Of a stretch of DNA of 64,000 nt, positions 33,580-45,437 are shown piece by piece; the stretch's first letter is position 1, and every line of letters begins with the position of its first letter. A model generated the notes under the pieces. The model saw only the letters and a program-made list of their open reading frames with translations. It made no database searches and was not told where the DNA came from. This DNA is from Amblyomma americanum (taxonomy: Eukaryota; Arthropoda; Arachnida; Ixodida; Ixodidae). The DNA lies in the NCBI RefSeq assembly GCF_052857255.1, contig NC_135497.1:343892183-343956182 (forward strand), read 5' to 3'. Both the position numbers and the translations under genes were made by a program.

Positions 33580-33667
33580 CCCGCGACTGAGACTCGAACT
33601 CGCGGCAGAGCGAGCAAATCAGCTTTGCTGGCCACTGCAGGAGAGCATTATGCTATCGCCGCAGCGG
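33580..33667 (-). mobile_element. tRNA-like SINE head (family 2), reverse
   Basis: On the reverse strand, GCGGCGATAGCATAATGC lies in the A-box position and GCGAGTTCGAGTCTCAGTCG is a good B-box with a T-arm-like stem. The 7-bp ends CCGCTGC/GCGGGA do not form a perfect acceptor stem, and no normal anticodon arm is evident. A SINE or tRNA pseudogene is likelier than a working tRNA. Confidence 0.5.
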
Positions 33668-34439
33668 ATCACGTCTGGTGGTAAACTGCAGCTCTTTCTC
33701 GCACTGTGAATTGCACATATCGTAGTCTTCATCAATACCCAGCAAAGCAAAATCATGAGCCAAGCAGGCTGAACACACACTTTCGCATGTCTACTCGGTT
33801 TATGAGATAAAGCTCTCCGCTTTTTTTAACTGCCGACTAAGAACTTGGTTCAAATTCTTTGTTGAGAAGTAGCTTTTTGGCGTTATCTAAAATACTCTGC
33901 AAATAATCAAGGCTATAGTCACAGAAATTTATTGTCGTAGGAAGGCGAATTCCCCCCCCCCCAATAAAAAAAGAGTGCCAGTCTTCCACGCAGTGAGTAA
34001 TTAAATCGGCAGTTTTGCGTATACCACAAAAGAAATTGGTAATATCTGATTTCGATGGAGTAATTCTGCTAATTTTTGTAATAATTATTGGAAGCTGTTT
34101 TTGTTTGTTGGTAATGCAAAATTTCCTGAAGGGAACCAAAGAGAGGAATAAAATGAAATATGTTTCAAGCTTTTTAACAAAATGACATTGTGTTACAAGA
34201 TTAATGTCTGGAGACATCTGGTAGCCATACATGTCATTTTTAATAAACTATGGTCCATATTCGCATGGGAAATTTTTTGACAGATAAATAAACGTTCCCA
34301 AATGGTGTACTCCAAAGTACCGCCTTCACCCAGGCGGCCAGCACAAGAAGGGCCACGAACCATGTACGGCCTGCGTAGAAAAAAATGAGACCTGCATGAG
34401 ACGAAATCCACGATTCGAATCACAAGGGTAACATACAGG
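33668..34439 (-). other. Unassigned DNA with a 131-codon open frame
   Basis: The reverse frame at 33837-34232 begins MYGYQMSPDINLVTQCHFVK and ends ILDNAKKLLLNKEFEPSS. It is rich in Ile, Lys and Thr, with one hydrophobic stretch (TYFILFLSLVPF). I recognise no family. Its FIGGGGIRLP is coded by an 11-C run (33952-33962), which suggests chance openness. Confidence 0.25.
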
Positions 34440-34575
34440 TGTGCTCCGGGTCGGTTTGGAACGGCGGCGGCGTGTTGTTCGTTCCTAGTCGGCGTCCGCG
34501 GCGTCGGCGCCTGGTAACAATCGGCGGCAGCGCAAGGCCATTTTTCGACGGCGGCGGCGGCGCCGGCGGGGAGGA
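34440..34575. repeat. CGG-rich low-complexity block
   Basis: Several GGCGGCGG runs within about 130 bp, with AT-rich sequence on the right. A similar GGTGGCGGCGGCGCAGCGAG stretch occurs at about 35650. It could be a fragment of a GC-rich repeat or an LTR; no coding signal. Confidence 0.5.
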
Positions 34576-36307
34576 AATCTAAACTATAGATTTAAAAAGC
34601 TATTTTGCAACAGCCTTCTTTGCCAAACTGGTTGAAATTTGGGGGCTTTTCTTACCAAGGGCTAAGAACACAGAATACAGAGGGTATGAAAGGTGCCAGA
34701 AATGCAAAATGATCTGGAAATGTTTTGTTTTTAGGCGTCATATTTTTAAAAAAATTAGGCAGATATCACAAGCGCATATGTTGATTGTGATTATATATTT
34801 CTTGCTCACGAACTTGCAGAGCCTTCCTTATTTTCTACGTTATAGTGCCATTTTTTTTCTTTTTTGCTATTCTTCGTTTATAGAGGTATTTTCACACTGC
34901 GTAGAGTCAGTGAATTCGTCTAGAATTGTTAAGCCTGCACGTACGCACGCGAAACTCGATATGTTAATCGTACTTCCACTTGTTCTCAATGAGATTGTGT
35001 TTATACATTATTTGTTACTTAAATATAAACAGACCTCTCTTTAACAAACTTTTGCTTGGTTCAGCCATTTATCTGCCAAACTATCAGTAGATGTTATAAC
35101 AGAAACATCTCCGTCTGAATCGTTTGTGAAATCACTTGCTCTCAATAATAATCACCATTTGTTTACAGTAACTGTCCTCTCAGGGCCTTTTCCCGAAAAA
35201 AAAAAGAAATAAAATACTTTTTTTTGCAGCAGGTGAACGTTTTTGTAGCTGAGATATGTTACGGTAAGTTTATGCCGTTTTGGTACGTATCGCTGATTAC
35301 ATCCGAAGCCGCAGTGCCCGCGACCTTCAAGTCGTGATACCGACGTTCCAAAACCGTTGTTTCTTCTCGAATCGCCATGTTGCGCTTTTGAAGAAGTTTC
35401 GGAATGCCACGTTGCGTTGTCTAGTGACAATACGCACGCGTAGACGTGCATAAAGCAGGGTTGGTTTTGTTTGTTTTGTGTTTGATTCATTGCGGCACAC
35501 TTCACATGATGGCTCCTTGACATGATTATATGCCTTAGACAGGGAAAAGAATTAAGCAATTCAAAACCAAATCTCAAACGCAGCTAGATTTGAGAGGAAA
35601 AAATATATTCATATTTAGAGAGCGCGCCATCGCTCCGAGTGAAAACGCCGGTGGCGGCGGCGCAGCGAGCGCAGTTGTCGGCGGTGCGAAGATGGCTCGG
35701 CGCAAACCTCTGGGGTATTAGCAGCTCCAAAGTCTTTTTCGCGCAAGCGGAGTTTATTGTTTTGCTGGTGTTTCACATTCGCAGCAGAAAGCATGATTCT
35801 GGCCTCTAGAAGTACTGTGAAAATTTTCGGCACCACATTTATATCTATAGAACGCACTCAAGTCATTTTGTGGTAAAGCGCTCAACTTGAGCAGTGCAAG
35901 CCGGAAGAGGGGGCGATAAGCCAATCAGGTATGCGAGCAGCCTTTCGATGTGATTCAAGTACCACTAAATGGGGGCTACCGTGAGTTCGGAGCATAGTCC
36001 CTATAATAAAACTGTTCTTTTGTTACTGGAACAACTTTCGCGGATTACCATTTCAAAGTACGCCTTAAAAGCGGCGCACAGCAACGTTGGTCGATTAGCG
36101 CTTCAGTATAACGCGCGAACGCAGCCAACACTCCTTGCCGCTGCTGCCACGGTGGCTCTGCATTGGCGACAACAAAATTAGCTATTTTGATTTCGTCCTG
36201 TGCAAAAAAGTCACTAGCAGTAAAAATAATCATGAAACATCCTAGTAAGCAACTGTCTGTGTAGTCTTTGGCCCTGTCTTTTTCAGGCAGGCGATTGATT
36301 CCAGCCT
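34576..36307. other. Unassigned DNA
   Basis: AT-rich to 35580, then mixed. Frames of 111 codons (forward, 34709-35044) and 141 codons (reverse, 35152-35577) have no recognisable domain. A GC-rich patch lies at 35620-35700. Confidence 0.3.
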
Positions 36308-36358
36308 CTTAGTCATTTAGCTCTTTCCGATGAAAATGGAAAGAGCAACATGACTAAG
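36308..36358. repeat. 51-nt hairpin, 21-bp arms, 9-nt loop
   Basis: Left arm CTTAGTCATTTAGCTCTTTC(C) pairs with right arm GGAAAGAGCAACATGACTAA(G) at 19 of 21 positions around loop GATGAAAAT. It is too short for a typical animal microRNA precursor. It could be a tiny foldback relic. Confidence 0.85.
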
Positions 36359-37139
36359 ATATTCATGTCGCCTTCTGTACTTTGACTCTGTCTATCAGGA
36401 GTCCGTGGGCTCACTCACAGTGCTCAGCTTCCCAAATCCGCTGCTGGCATTTTTCTGTGTTCCGACAAGACACCTGCGCCGTTTCCCTCCCTCATCGAAT
36501 GCGCTGATGTTTGCACGCTACTAAGCTATTTTTAGACCTCAAGATTAGCACCCTTGCGGGCATAGTACAAATCATCGGGAGACTAAAAACAATTCTGACT
36601 GCAAAACCAAAGCGGATATCGGTTCAAGCGCTTGTTGTGTATATACCTAGAAGAGTTGCTAAGTTTTGTGCTTTACAGTTACAGCGTAAGACAGCGTCCT
36701 TCTGCACATACAACGCATAGAATGCTTCCGACTGGTAACGTTTTAATTGAAAAACAAAAATTGTTTTTATAAGTGTGACTGTAACTATATAAAGCGTGCC
36801 CCGTGACTTTTTCCCCGTCCGAGGTTGTAGCCTGGGTGCGATCTCCACAGTCTATAGCGCAAGAACTCGATTTTCTTGCACATTCTGCACTTGTAACTTG
36901 TAAATGCTTGCGAATACAGCAGATTACCGCCTGAATTGAAGAATGCGCAGTGCTATTAAATTCTGCGTTGTGCGCCTGCGCAAAGCGAGCTGTGCGACGA
37001 AAACTACAATTTGGGAGCTCTTCGCCTCAATAACCTTGACGTTCCAAAGGGATCGTTTGTGTTTTCGCTTGTCTTTGCAATCTCCCATGCTGTCTTCACC
37101 CTGATGTACAGATATGCTATGGCGTGTGCTTCGGCACAC
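36359..37139. other. Unassigned DNA
   Basis: Frames up to 89 codons without recognised motifs. No LINE or SINE signature was noticed. Confidence 0.3.
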
Positions 37140-37222
37140 TCCATAGCACCATACCACAGCATACACCATAGCACGCATACCGTGGCATACCATAGCATAG
37201 CATAGCCATACACACCATAGCA
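37140..37222. repeat. Degenerate CATAG/CATAC simple repeat
   Basis: CCATAGCA, CCATACCA and CATAGCATAGCATAGCC words succeed each other with irregular spacing. It explains the Tyr/Ala/Met/Val-rich frames on both strands here. Confidence 0.7.
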
Positions 37223-37669
37223 GCCTGCGCGATTTCTGCTAAGTTAAACTCTCCTGTGTCTTCATTCAACTTGCATGTTTTGTGCACTACAACGAGTTCA
37301 GAGGCAAATTCTAGATTGCTTTATCCACTAGAAAGAAATAATACATGCACGAAAGGCGAGACCTCACTTCCTGCATTCCACAACCCACGAGCAGAATAAT
37401 AAGATGGATTACGGATAGAAAAATACATTGTGCAGAATACATTTTTACTGACGCCTGGTTTTTTTGTGAGCTTAAATGACGCTCCACACACTCATGGCCA
37501 TCCGGCAGTCTCATTCAGGCTTGAGGGGAAACCAGAATGCGAAATCCATAACCGCATTGAATGGAGCGCTGTCAGCTCCATCATCCATCGTCATGTATCT
37601 GAAACGTGCAAGAAAATTTCGTAGGGGTTACGCTCTCTAATTAAAGCCGGAAGCTATTTCCCAATCTAA
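37223..37669. other. Unassigned DNA
   Basis: Nothing recognised. It precedes the CR1-like 3' fragment. Confidence 0.3.
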
Positions 37670-38460
37670 ACTTTATTATCCCTTTTCTTCGCATTCATCC
37701 GCAGCCACTTAAACTACGGTATCTCATTTGGGGTTACGCCTATTATATTCATCTCTGGCCTTTAATGAAACTGCAAAAGCGACCCATGCGCATCGTAACC
37801 TATACCCCTCAAATGTCACCCTCACGCATTTTGTCATTGAGTTAACGTTCTACCTATCTCGGCCCTTTATTTTTACAACATTAGTATCCTATTATTTAAG
37901 TCTTCATCATCAGTTCCCCATAAGCATATTTTCTTTCGACACGATCATAAGCGTCATCGTCAAACGTTTTGCGCTGCATAATAACTTTTTACTACCTAAG
38001 GTCAGAACTAACTACGGGAAACAATGCCTCTATTCTTCATCCATATCATTTTAGAATTCTTAGAACTCAGACATAAAACAAACTAATACGATTTCTTTGT
38101 TCAAGATCAAATAAAGCTTTTCCTTCTTAATGTGCGATTTTTTCTTCTTTTTTGTTATCGATCCTATGTATCGCGTTAACTGTCAGTGTTTTACTGTACG
38201 TTCTCCTGCATTATATTGTTTCTATTTAAATATTTCTGTACTCAGATTATGCATCTATCTATTTATTCACTGCGTCGCTAATTAATGTGTTGTGTATTTT
38301 CTATTTTGATGCTGATTGAAATTTATTGTCATGGGTGGTCCCACCAGCCATCTTGTATCATTGGGCCTCCCGCTGTATACGCATGTAACATTTATTGGAT
38401 TCATTAATAAACTTTCAAATTCAACTTCAGCTCCACAGTAAAACATATAAGCTCCATAAA
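37670..38460 (+). pseudogene. CR1/L2-like LINE 3' fragment, forward
   Basis: Stitched forward frames read FFAFIRSHLNYGI, then LWPLMKLQKRPMRIVTYTP (the post-RT S.LNY...L..LQKR.IR motif). After about 80 residues comes RFALHNNFLLPKVRTNYGKQ, the same tail seen in the reverse-strand LINE at 20.5 kb. Only this post-RT end and the 3' untranslated region remain, as expected for 5'-truncated LINE insertions. Confidence 0.8.
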
Positions 38461-38737
38461 ATCTCATTTCGCGTGTTCAACAGTTAAGTGCAGCCCTCTT
38501 CGCTTGAGTGCTCCCAACTGTTAACTACCAATGCTGCCAACACGGAAAGGTTCTCATAGCCACAAATAGTACGCCGCCTTAGCAAAATGTTTGCCTTAAT
38601 TACGCCCTGCGTTGTTTGAGCTTTTAAATGCAGCGCAAGCTGGGATATTTTGCACATCTACACACTGTTCACATACCAGCACTCTAACTTGCTTTAGTTC
38701 ATGCTTTATGGGGTTTAACATTCCAATGCGACGCAGG
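38461..38737. other. Unassigned DNA
   Basis: Short stretch between the LINE 3' end and the SINE; no signal seen. Confidence 0.3.
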
Positions 38738-38918
38738 ATATGAGTGGAAGCGTCCGGATAACTTCGACCACCTTCGGTTCTTTATCAGGTGCTGACATCG
38801 CACGGTACTCGGGGGCCACTTGCATTTCGCCTCTATCCAAAGGCGAGCACAGCGGCCGGGATCGAGCCCTCCTATTTCGGGTCAGCAGCCGAGCTCAACC
38901 ACTGAGCCGCCGCGCGTC
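38738..38918 (-). mobile_element. tRNA-derived SINE (family 1), reverse, best head in the window
   Basis: On the reverse strand GGCGGCTCAGTGGTTGAGCT is a near-consensus A box and GAGGGCTCGATCCCGGC a good B box, with a tRNA-like spacing. The body has GAGGCGAAATGCAAG, then GTGCGATGTCAGC, AAAGAACCGAAGGTGGTCGA and AGTTATCCGGA. The order matches the 4.7, 19.2 and 46.0 kb copies. It is LINE-mobilised in trans by inference. Confidence 0.85.
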
Positions 38919-41900
38919 TGCCACACTAGCGTATGACAACACACTAAGAGAACATGACGGGGACGCACATCACGCTGGAATAAAGGCAGATGTGATCCCA
39001 TTAAGCTGAGACCATAAACCAGAGTCGAGCCAGAAGCACCACAAAGCTTTGTGCGGCATGCAGAGTTGAACATGTGAAGCGATGCTTGTAAATTGGGCTA
39101 AAAATTTTTGCGCGGATTTCATATTTCTCGGCTCATCACTAAGGGTTAACAGCAAACACCTGCCTAGTGCTATATCTTTCTTTGCTCCAGCATTTGCTTT
39201 CAAAACAAAACGCCGCAGCAATTGGTAAAAACGGCCGCACTACATAAGAGCGACAGCGGGCAGTAGCCAGGAAGCCAGGATCAGAACGAAGTCTAAATAA
39301 CACCCGCCACTGGTGACAAATAGGAACCAAACCAACAACTATTGAAACACAAAGGTTGAAAGGGAAATTCGGTTTGGTACAATATTGATCTTTTGTAAAC
39401 ATGTGACACTTAAAATGACATCTAAACACTGGATAAGATCACTATCTACATACTAACCTGCCAAACCCACTCTTTTAAGTAAAAACAAAAAACTCATCGT
39501 ATTTACCGTCGGCTGTTCACTCTAAGAGAACACGAGGACAGTACTCGAACTCTCAGTGACACTACATACAATTCTGTCGAACCGCCTGGTCAACCTCGGC
39601 GTGCAATGCAGCACACGCACGAGGCGCGTCTGCAACTGTTAACAAATTGTTAGCAACCCACTCGGGTTGGTGGGCAGCCAAGCTGCGCATACGGCGAAAA
39701 GTTGTCAAGTGTTTTCTCTCGCAATCCATAATACTGTGAGGTGGTCATTGTCAAGAGAAGCGTGCAGGCGCCTACGAGATGCCACTCACGGAGCAGGACG
39801 GGGAAAAGCAGCCGAGATCAGCGTGTGCCGTGTCCCGTGTGTGCTTTCCGCCCCGTTCTTCCGGTCGGAGCACGGCCAGAACCTTGGTGGTGGTGGCAGC
39901 AGAGACGGTGAGCGGAGCAGACAATAACGCTTCCCGCATGGGCGGATACACGGGAAGCCCAAGGCAAAGGTCCCTCTCGGCTTTCGCCTTTGAGCGCATC
40001 CTGAGGCGGTGGCTGCGGCAGGCACGTTAATAGACGATGTGTACTAAAGCATTTTCGAAGACAAAAGGAAGGAATATTTGTTTTACCTGACAGTATTTTA
40101 CCAAAAACAGAACATTGCTTATTAATTTCAAGGAAGAAAAAACGCGTCCATGCAATCATACATTGATTCGTGAGATATAGAGTGGTGAACAAAACATCAG
40201 AGCAAGATCAGGAGAAATCAGTATTTAAAACGTTAGAATTCATTATTCAAAGCGCTAGCGCCAGCCAATGGACTATGCTATGCATGAAGCATTAAACGTA
40301 GAGGTAAAATAGACGACAGTGCCAATTTGTCATTCCGGCAGAAGCATAAAAAATACTGCACCCTGTATCAAAAGGTGGGCACACATAGGTGCATCTGAAT
40401 GAGTCGACACATGCCCTCCCTTCAAGCATTGCAAAAGTGCTGAGGGTCGCTGGTGGGCGCCGACAGCAGTGAGTGGATTGTCTCGCGGCGACAGAACTGT
40501 AATAATGTCCATGGCGCACCCGCATACGACAATTCACTGTTCAGAAGACGTCTCTGGAAAGTGGTACGAAAATTCAGGTGCGTTCTACTTAATATTAAGT
40601 AAATCGCATTATACAGCTTAAACACCGCAATATCTCGTTGCGCTGAAGATTTTCCTTCGTTGCTCAAGACGTGCGCCTTATGGCTGACACTAGCGAGGTT
40701 TGAAGAATCTTGAACAGGAAATTGACGTGTCAACGACACTTACTCAGGTTTCATATTTGAACCTCAACGGCCGCTAGGCACCTTCACAGAGCACCGTAGG
40801 TTGATATTTTATCAAAATACAGGGTGTCCCACCTAACAATTAGTAAGGCTTTCTTAGATGGACCGCCATAGACAAGTGAAACCAAATGAGTGCCTTCTGC
40901 AGTAACTTGGCTAATTTTCACTAACTTTTTCAGTGTCTAAAGAATTTAATATCCAAACCAGTATCAAAGTTTTCTGCAGCTAGTTTCCGTAACAAGATAT
41001 CAATGGGGAAGTTGCATACCTGTAGAAAATAAATGGCAGGAGAATTCCCAGCAAGGTGCGCTTTACTTACAGATCTATTTTTACTCAATTTACATAAAAG
41101 CCCGCGAGACAGAAAACCTCCCACGCTGGGCTAATGCACGCATTGTATATTGCCGCAGCAATTATTCATGCAACTCGCAAAGCGAAAGACGCCTTTCTGA
41201 GGGCTGGAAGCAGTGAATTGAACAAACTCGCCAGAAAATGATAGCAATTGTGCTCGTGCAGAAGCTTTTTATGGGGAATGTTAGTTTTGGCCTTAGTTTG
41301 TGCGTTTGTTTGAGCGTGCGTTCGTGCATGTGCGTGTAGAGCGATATAAGAACACTTTCGCGAAGCCCACGTCTAGTTGAAGCCTGGCGCGCATTTATCG
41401 CTGCCGCTCGCGCTTAGTGCCCCATAGTGACACGTTAGGTCTCTTCACATGCTGCGACTTTCACCTGCCGATGCTGCGAGTATCATTGGTCTGCGACAGG
41501 AGAAAGAGCATCGGTATAGCCGCACATGACTTCTGAATGGTTTCCGTTTGGTTGGACTTCAATCGCAGCGTCGGTGCGCTCTTCTCCGACTGATCAATGG
41601 GGAGCGCCGAGACGGTGTGCGAAGTGGAGTCCCACGGGAGCTGTCGCCGTAACAGAAGCAAAACTGCTATTCTAATCAAATTATGCAAATTTTGCTTTGC
41701 ACCCGAAATTCCGTTCATCACAATAACATTATTACATTCTGTGTAGCGCCCAGTTATGTTTAATGAGTAGTTGTCTATGCAAACATCAATTACCGATTGC
41801 GCCAAATACTTTTCTTTTTGTCGCAGCATGTGAAACGGCACTTATGGCAGCTTCAGGCGCATCTGACTGCCACTGTAAGCTCCAAGGCTCGTACACGCCA

Positions 41901-42329
41901 GCGCTTCTTGAGACAATGAATTTATTGCGTTCAGAAAGCACAGGACCGCTGCGGTACCGTGGTCCTTTGAACCTAATCGCGGGGACAACAAGAGAAATTT
42001 TTATAAAGCCCGTAAAACTGTCACAAACGTCGCATCGTGTTGTAAACAGTCAGGACATTTGTTCTGCAAGGTTTTATTAGGTTTCCTACTGACACTTCGC
42101 TCCAGAAGCCAAGAGTTAAGCACCGTATTTTATAAAATAGATGCACAAAGTGACAAACACTTGACCCATGCCAAAGAAACTCCCTAAAGCAGCCAGCTGG
42201 TTTTCCTAGGGTGAACGCTCTTTGCTGTTTAAAACGTTGGTTAATCTTAGGGTGAACGCCTGTTATTTGCGAAATCTTCTGTTAAGCTTGCGTTTCCTTC
42301 CTTTATGAGTCTCAAGCGAACCGCTTCAG
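38919..42329. other. Unassigned DNA
   Basis: No assignable gene. A GC-rich, CpG-rich patch (39660-40025) is open in several frames on both strands (75-124 codons), with no domain recognised. A reverse frame at 41461-41841 (126 codons) and a forward frame at 41763-42080 are also unassigned. Hydrophobic or catalytic motifs are not apparent. Confidence 0.3.
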
Positions 42330-42985
42330 CAACACCAGTGGGATTGCATACGCCCGAAAAGTGTCAAAAAAGATAACTCCCAGCTGAGGTTCGAAGCAAT
42401 ACAGCTGCCACAAATGGCCTCGATACCGTTTTGGACAAATGAACAGTCCAAATTGTGACAACTGTGCTTCGATAGAAACTGTGGAAATAAATATCCTGCT
42501 TGAGTGCCCTGCGTATGCTAACTAGCGTGCGTACTATGAACATTGCATGCAGAAGCTCTGCCAAGTGCCCCTAACAATGGACAAAGTTTTAGGCCCCTTA
42601 ACATGCTTCAGGCAACAGAGACTTGCAATGAACTTTCTTTTTACATATTTAAAAGACATTGGACATCTCGATAAGCTCTAAATTCACTTGCAGGTTACCT
42701 TCATGCATTCTTCTTGCAGTGAACTTCGTCAGCCCATTCGTCGGACTATGCACTCCATCATTCCATAGGTTACATCAATACTCGCCACTGCATCCTTAGT
42801 ACCTATTCCATGGCTCATTTTATCTTCCTTTTTTTTCTTTTTTTTCCACCTCTTCCACGCTGCTCTGCTTCAGATCTTATCTCCCAAATTCCCCTCCCTA
42901 CGCAGAGTAGCACGCCAGCGATATTGAAACGCCGGCTAAATTCTCTGTTTATTCATTAAAGAGTCTCTCTCTCTCCATTCCCTTC
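42330..42985 (+). pseudogene. C-terminus and 3' end of an I-type LINE, forward
   Basis: A forward frame ending at 42681 reads NCDNCASIETVEINILLECP (C-x2-C...C knuckle at the end of ORF2), then an in-frame stop, then VLGPLTCFRQQRLAMNFLFT and YLKDIGHLDKL with a final stop. This is the typical LGP...FL..TGL..L end. The 3' region has AGAGTAGCACGCCAGCG and ends near TTAAAGAGTCTCTCTCTC. Confidence 0.75.
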
Positions 42986-43446
42986 GAAAGGGCGGCAAGC
43001 GTTGGCTAGACAGACAGACTGCCAAGACGTGGAGCACTGCCCACTAGAAAATCAGAGTACAGATGATGGGTAGGGCCAGCTTGGTTGGCAGAAATGTGCA
43101 TTAATTTGAGCCGCTTCCGACAAGTAGGTGTTCTTAAAAACACAAGCGAAAGCACGCAAATTGCGCGTCAGAAACAATAGGTATCTGATTTAAAATTTTG
43201 CAGCACATGCAAAACTATCTAAGCCTGAGTTCATTTTTTTAGTACTGGCATTGGAAAACGAGAGCCGCTCGCACAGAAAGATTTTGTTAACCTCCCATAA
43301 CTATTACTAATCCCTGGCTATTAAACTAGACCCGCGGAGCGCAGACTTACAAAGAGACGATTTCCAAGTTAGATATAAGCAGCTGTAAAAGTACTGTTAC
43401 CATGACATCAAAACAAATTCAGGAATTTCGTGAGGCTGGCGTCCGT
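42986..43446. other. Unassigned DNA
   Basis: No recognised feature between the LINE 3' end and the GC-rich exon-like patch. Confidence 0.3.
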
Positions 43447-43798
43447 TCAAAAACTCACGGGATCAGCCGTCGTTGTCAAAGCCCTGTGGTGTTGAATGGA
43501 GGGACGGCTGACGGCTCTGCCAGGCTGGGCGCTGACCCTTTCATGTAGCCTCGGTGGCTGTTGTCGTGGATCTCGTTGACAGTGGTCGTCACCACCTTCT
43601 TGTTCTCCGTGTTCTCCATGTTCGCTGACATAACAACGAACTGAGGCGACGAGGCTCTGCTGGAGCTCGGAGACCGGTGGCCGCCCAGGTGCAAGCTTCG
43701 CGGAGTCCATGTTGCGGCCGCACGTCTCGAGGCAGGAGCCCAGAATTCGCTCGGCGGTGCCACGCCAACATGGTGAACTTGGGCGGCACGGCGAGGCA
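43447..43798 (-). other. GC-rich coding-like patch, possible first exon
   Basis: The reverse strand from Met at 43631 reads MSANMENTENKKVVTTTVNE, then IHDNSHRGYMKGSAPSL and stops at 43476 after FNTTGL. Third positions are mostly G/C, unlike nearby DNA. A GTGAGT donor-like site lies at 43458-43453, but the stop precedes it in this frame, and a second frame (43854-43447) is open further. I do not recognise the protein. It may be a host exon, a pseudo-exon or chance. Confidence 0.3.
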
Positions 43799-44100
43799 AA
43801 CGCTGCTCCGACCAAAGGACCAGGCGTAGCAGTCTTCAAAGAGGCACTGTGCATGTCTACTCGTCGGGAAACAAGGAATGCTCAGCGTAGTGCCTACGTT
43901 CGATTAACCAAATGCTGAACGAGGAGGGTGGAGAGCGTGCGCACGAGCGATTCTAACTGCTGTTCTCCCTCCTCTTCTTCGTGGCGGTTGATCAAGGATG
44001 GCACTGGAAGGACTTAGCGGCGCCAATGCAAGCCAGCGGCTCTCAAACAGAAGCACCTTCAGAAAAGAATGTGTGTTAAAACAGGTCAGATTTTACTGAG
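43799..44100 (+). repeat. Dispersed repeat D, copy 1
   Basis: Matches 50086-50395 in the same orientation. Shared words include CCAAAGGACCAGG, GTCTTCAAA, TGCACTGTGCATG, AGGAATGCTC, CGTAGTGCCTACGTTC, CCTCCTCTTCTTC and ACTGAG. No frame is conserved. It ends beside a hairpin and a LINE relic. Confidence 0.88.
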
Positions 44101-44103
44101 GGG

Positions 44104-44139
44104 GAGGCTGCGCTCTTGGATTGCAGAGAGCGCAGCCTC
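44104..44139. repeat. Perfect 13-bp hairpin at repeat/LINE boundary
   Basis: GAGGCTGCGCTCT pairs with AGAGCGCAGCCTC around a 10-nt loop. It lies at the boundary between repeat D and the LINE fragment, perhaps created by inverted templating during insertion. Confidence 0.9.
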
Positions 44140-44159
44140 CTCCTGAGACTCAGGGTAGG

Positions 44160-45437
44160 CTGCGCCAGCACCGGCTCCCGCCTCGTTCGCCTTGGCCTCT
44201 CCGCCTCCCCTAGGCTTGTCTACGCACTCCCATACTTAAAATTAGACAGTAGTGAAAAAACCAAAGTAGAGTCTATGATTAGAACAGCATACAAGGTAGC
44301 ATTAGGGCTACCGAACTGTACCTCCACCGAAAGGTTTCTGGGCTTGGGAGTACACAACACCTTAGACGAGCTTACAGAGGCACACTTAACAATGCAGAGA
44401 GGCCGGCTTTCCCGCACCAAAACAGGGAGAACTATACTTGACCGTTTAGGACTAGGCATACGGTTTCCACCCCAAGATACCAAAACACAGATACCTAAAC
44501 GCATCGCTAAGGTAATAAGAGTTAAGCCTCTAGGTAAGAATATGCATCCTGCTCACCACGAGGGGAGAAGGGCTAGGGGAAAAGCTCTGCACAACATATA
44601 CAACCAAGATGAACATGCAGTATATGTAGATGCCGCAGAATACCCCAGAAACAAGCGTTCGCACTAACGGCGGTGGATACGCAAGGTAGACTGAGTCTCC
44701 GGCACTACCATAACGAAATCCTCGGAAACGGCAGAAGAGGCGACAATCGCCCTTGCTATCATTAACACAGAAGCTACTACCATACTCAGCGACTCTAAAT
44801 TTGCCATACGCAATTATGCGAGGGGCAGAATTTCTCAGGCAGCAATGAGCATATTGGGTCAAACCAAAGACTTAGAATTAATGAATTGATATGGGTCCCG
44901 GCTCACTCGGGGAACCCTGGTAACGAAGCGGCACACATAACAGCTCGAGGATTCGTCAGCCGAGCAGGGGACGCTGTCGTTGCTGAGAGTTTTTTGAAGG
45001 ACGGCCTATCATCTTTTTACGATATTACTAATCATTTTTAACTTGAAAGGAGGATATTCCCTCCTCCAGACAAAGTCTTTAATAAGGAGCAGGAGACCAC
45101 TTTGAGGCGACTCCAGACGCGGTCCTTCATGACGCCTTACCTGTTGTCAAAATTCTACCCTGGTGAATACGACCCTGCATGTACATTATGTGGTGATTTA
45201 GCCACTTATGATCACCTATTGTGGAATTGTAAAGAGGAGCCGCCTCCGAAATCTCTAATACAGGTTCCTACTCTCGAGCAGTGGGAGGCCGTGTTGGTCA
45301 GCTCAGACTTGGGAGTTCAAACCCGGGTCATTGAATGGGCTACCCAGGTCGCTGTCAGCCGTGAACTGATAGCCACCTAGCACGGATCGTCTGTATTCTG
45401 CCTTTTCTGACGAATTAAATGTTTTCCAATCCAATCC
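44160..45437 (+). pseudogene. I-type LINE: post-RT, RNase H, zinc knuckle and 3' end
   Basis: The 183-codon frame (44116-44667) contains IRTAYKVALGLPNCTSTERF and FLGLGVHNTLDELTEAHL, then HAVYVDAAEYPRNKRS (RNase H start). Further frames give ATIALAIINTEATTILSDSK (StaaE...SDSK) and WVPAHSGNPGNEAAHITARG (late RNase H box). The last frame (45102-45380) has DPACTLCGDLATYDHLLWNC, a CCHC knuckle, ending at 45380. The 3' end reads TTCTGACGAATTAAATGTT and then CCAATCCAATCC, a terminal short repeat. Stops and frameshifts separate the parts; RT is missing. Confidence 0.85.

Noticed and set aside
33837..34232. 131-codon reverse frame as a gene
   Set aside because: No recognisable family, an interior homopolymer-coded Gly run, and no start or splice support; kept only as an unassigned note.
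38738..38918. tRNA gene from the CTCAGTGG and GCTCGATCC boxes
   Set aside because: The conserved downstream body is shared with other copies, so it is a tRNA-derived SINE.
39667..40192. GC-rich frames on both strands as a host gene
   Set aside because: Several overlapping frames are open because CpG-rich DNA has few stops; no domain, splice pattern or codon evidence favours one.
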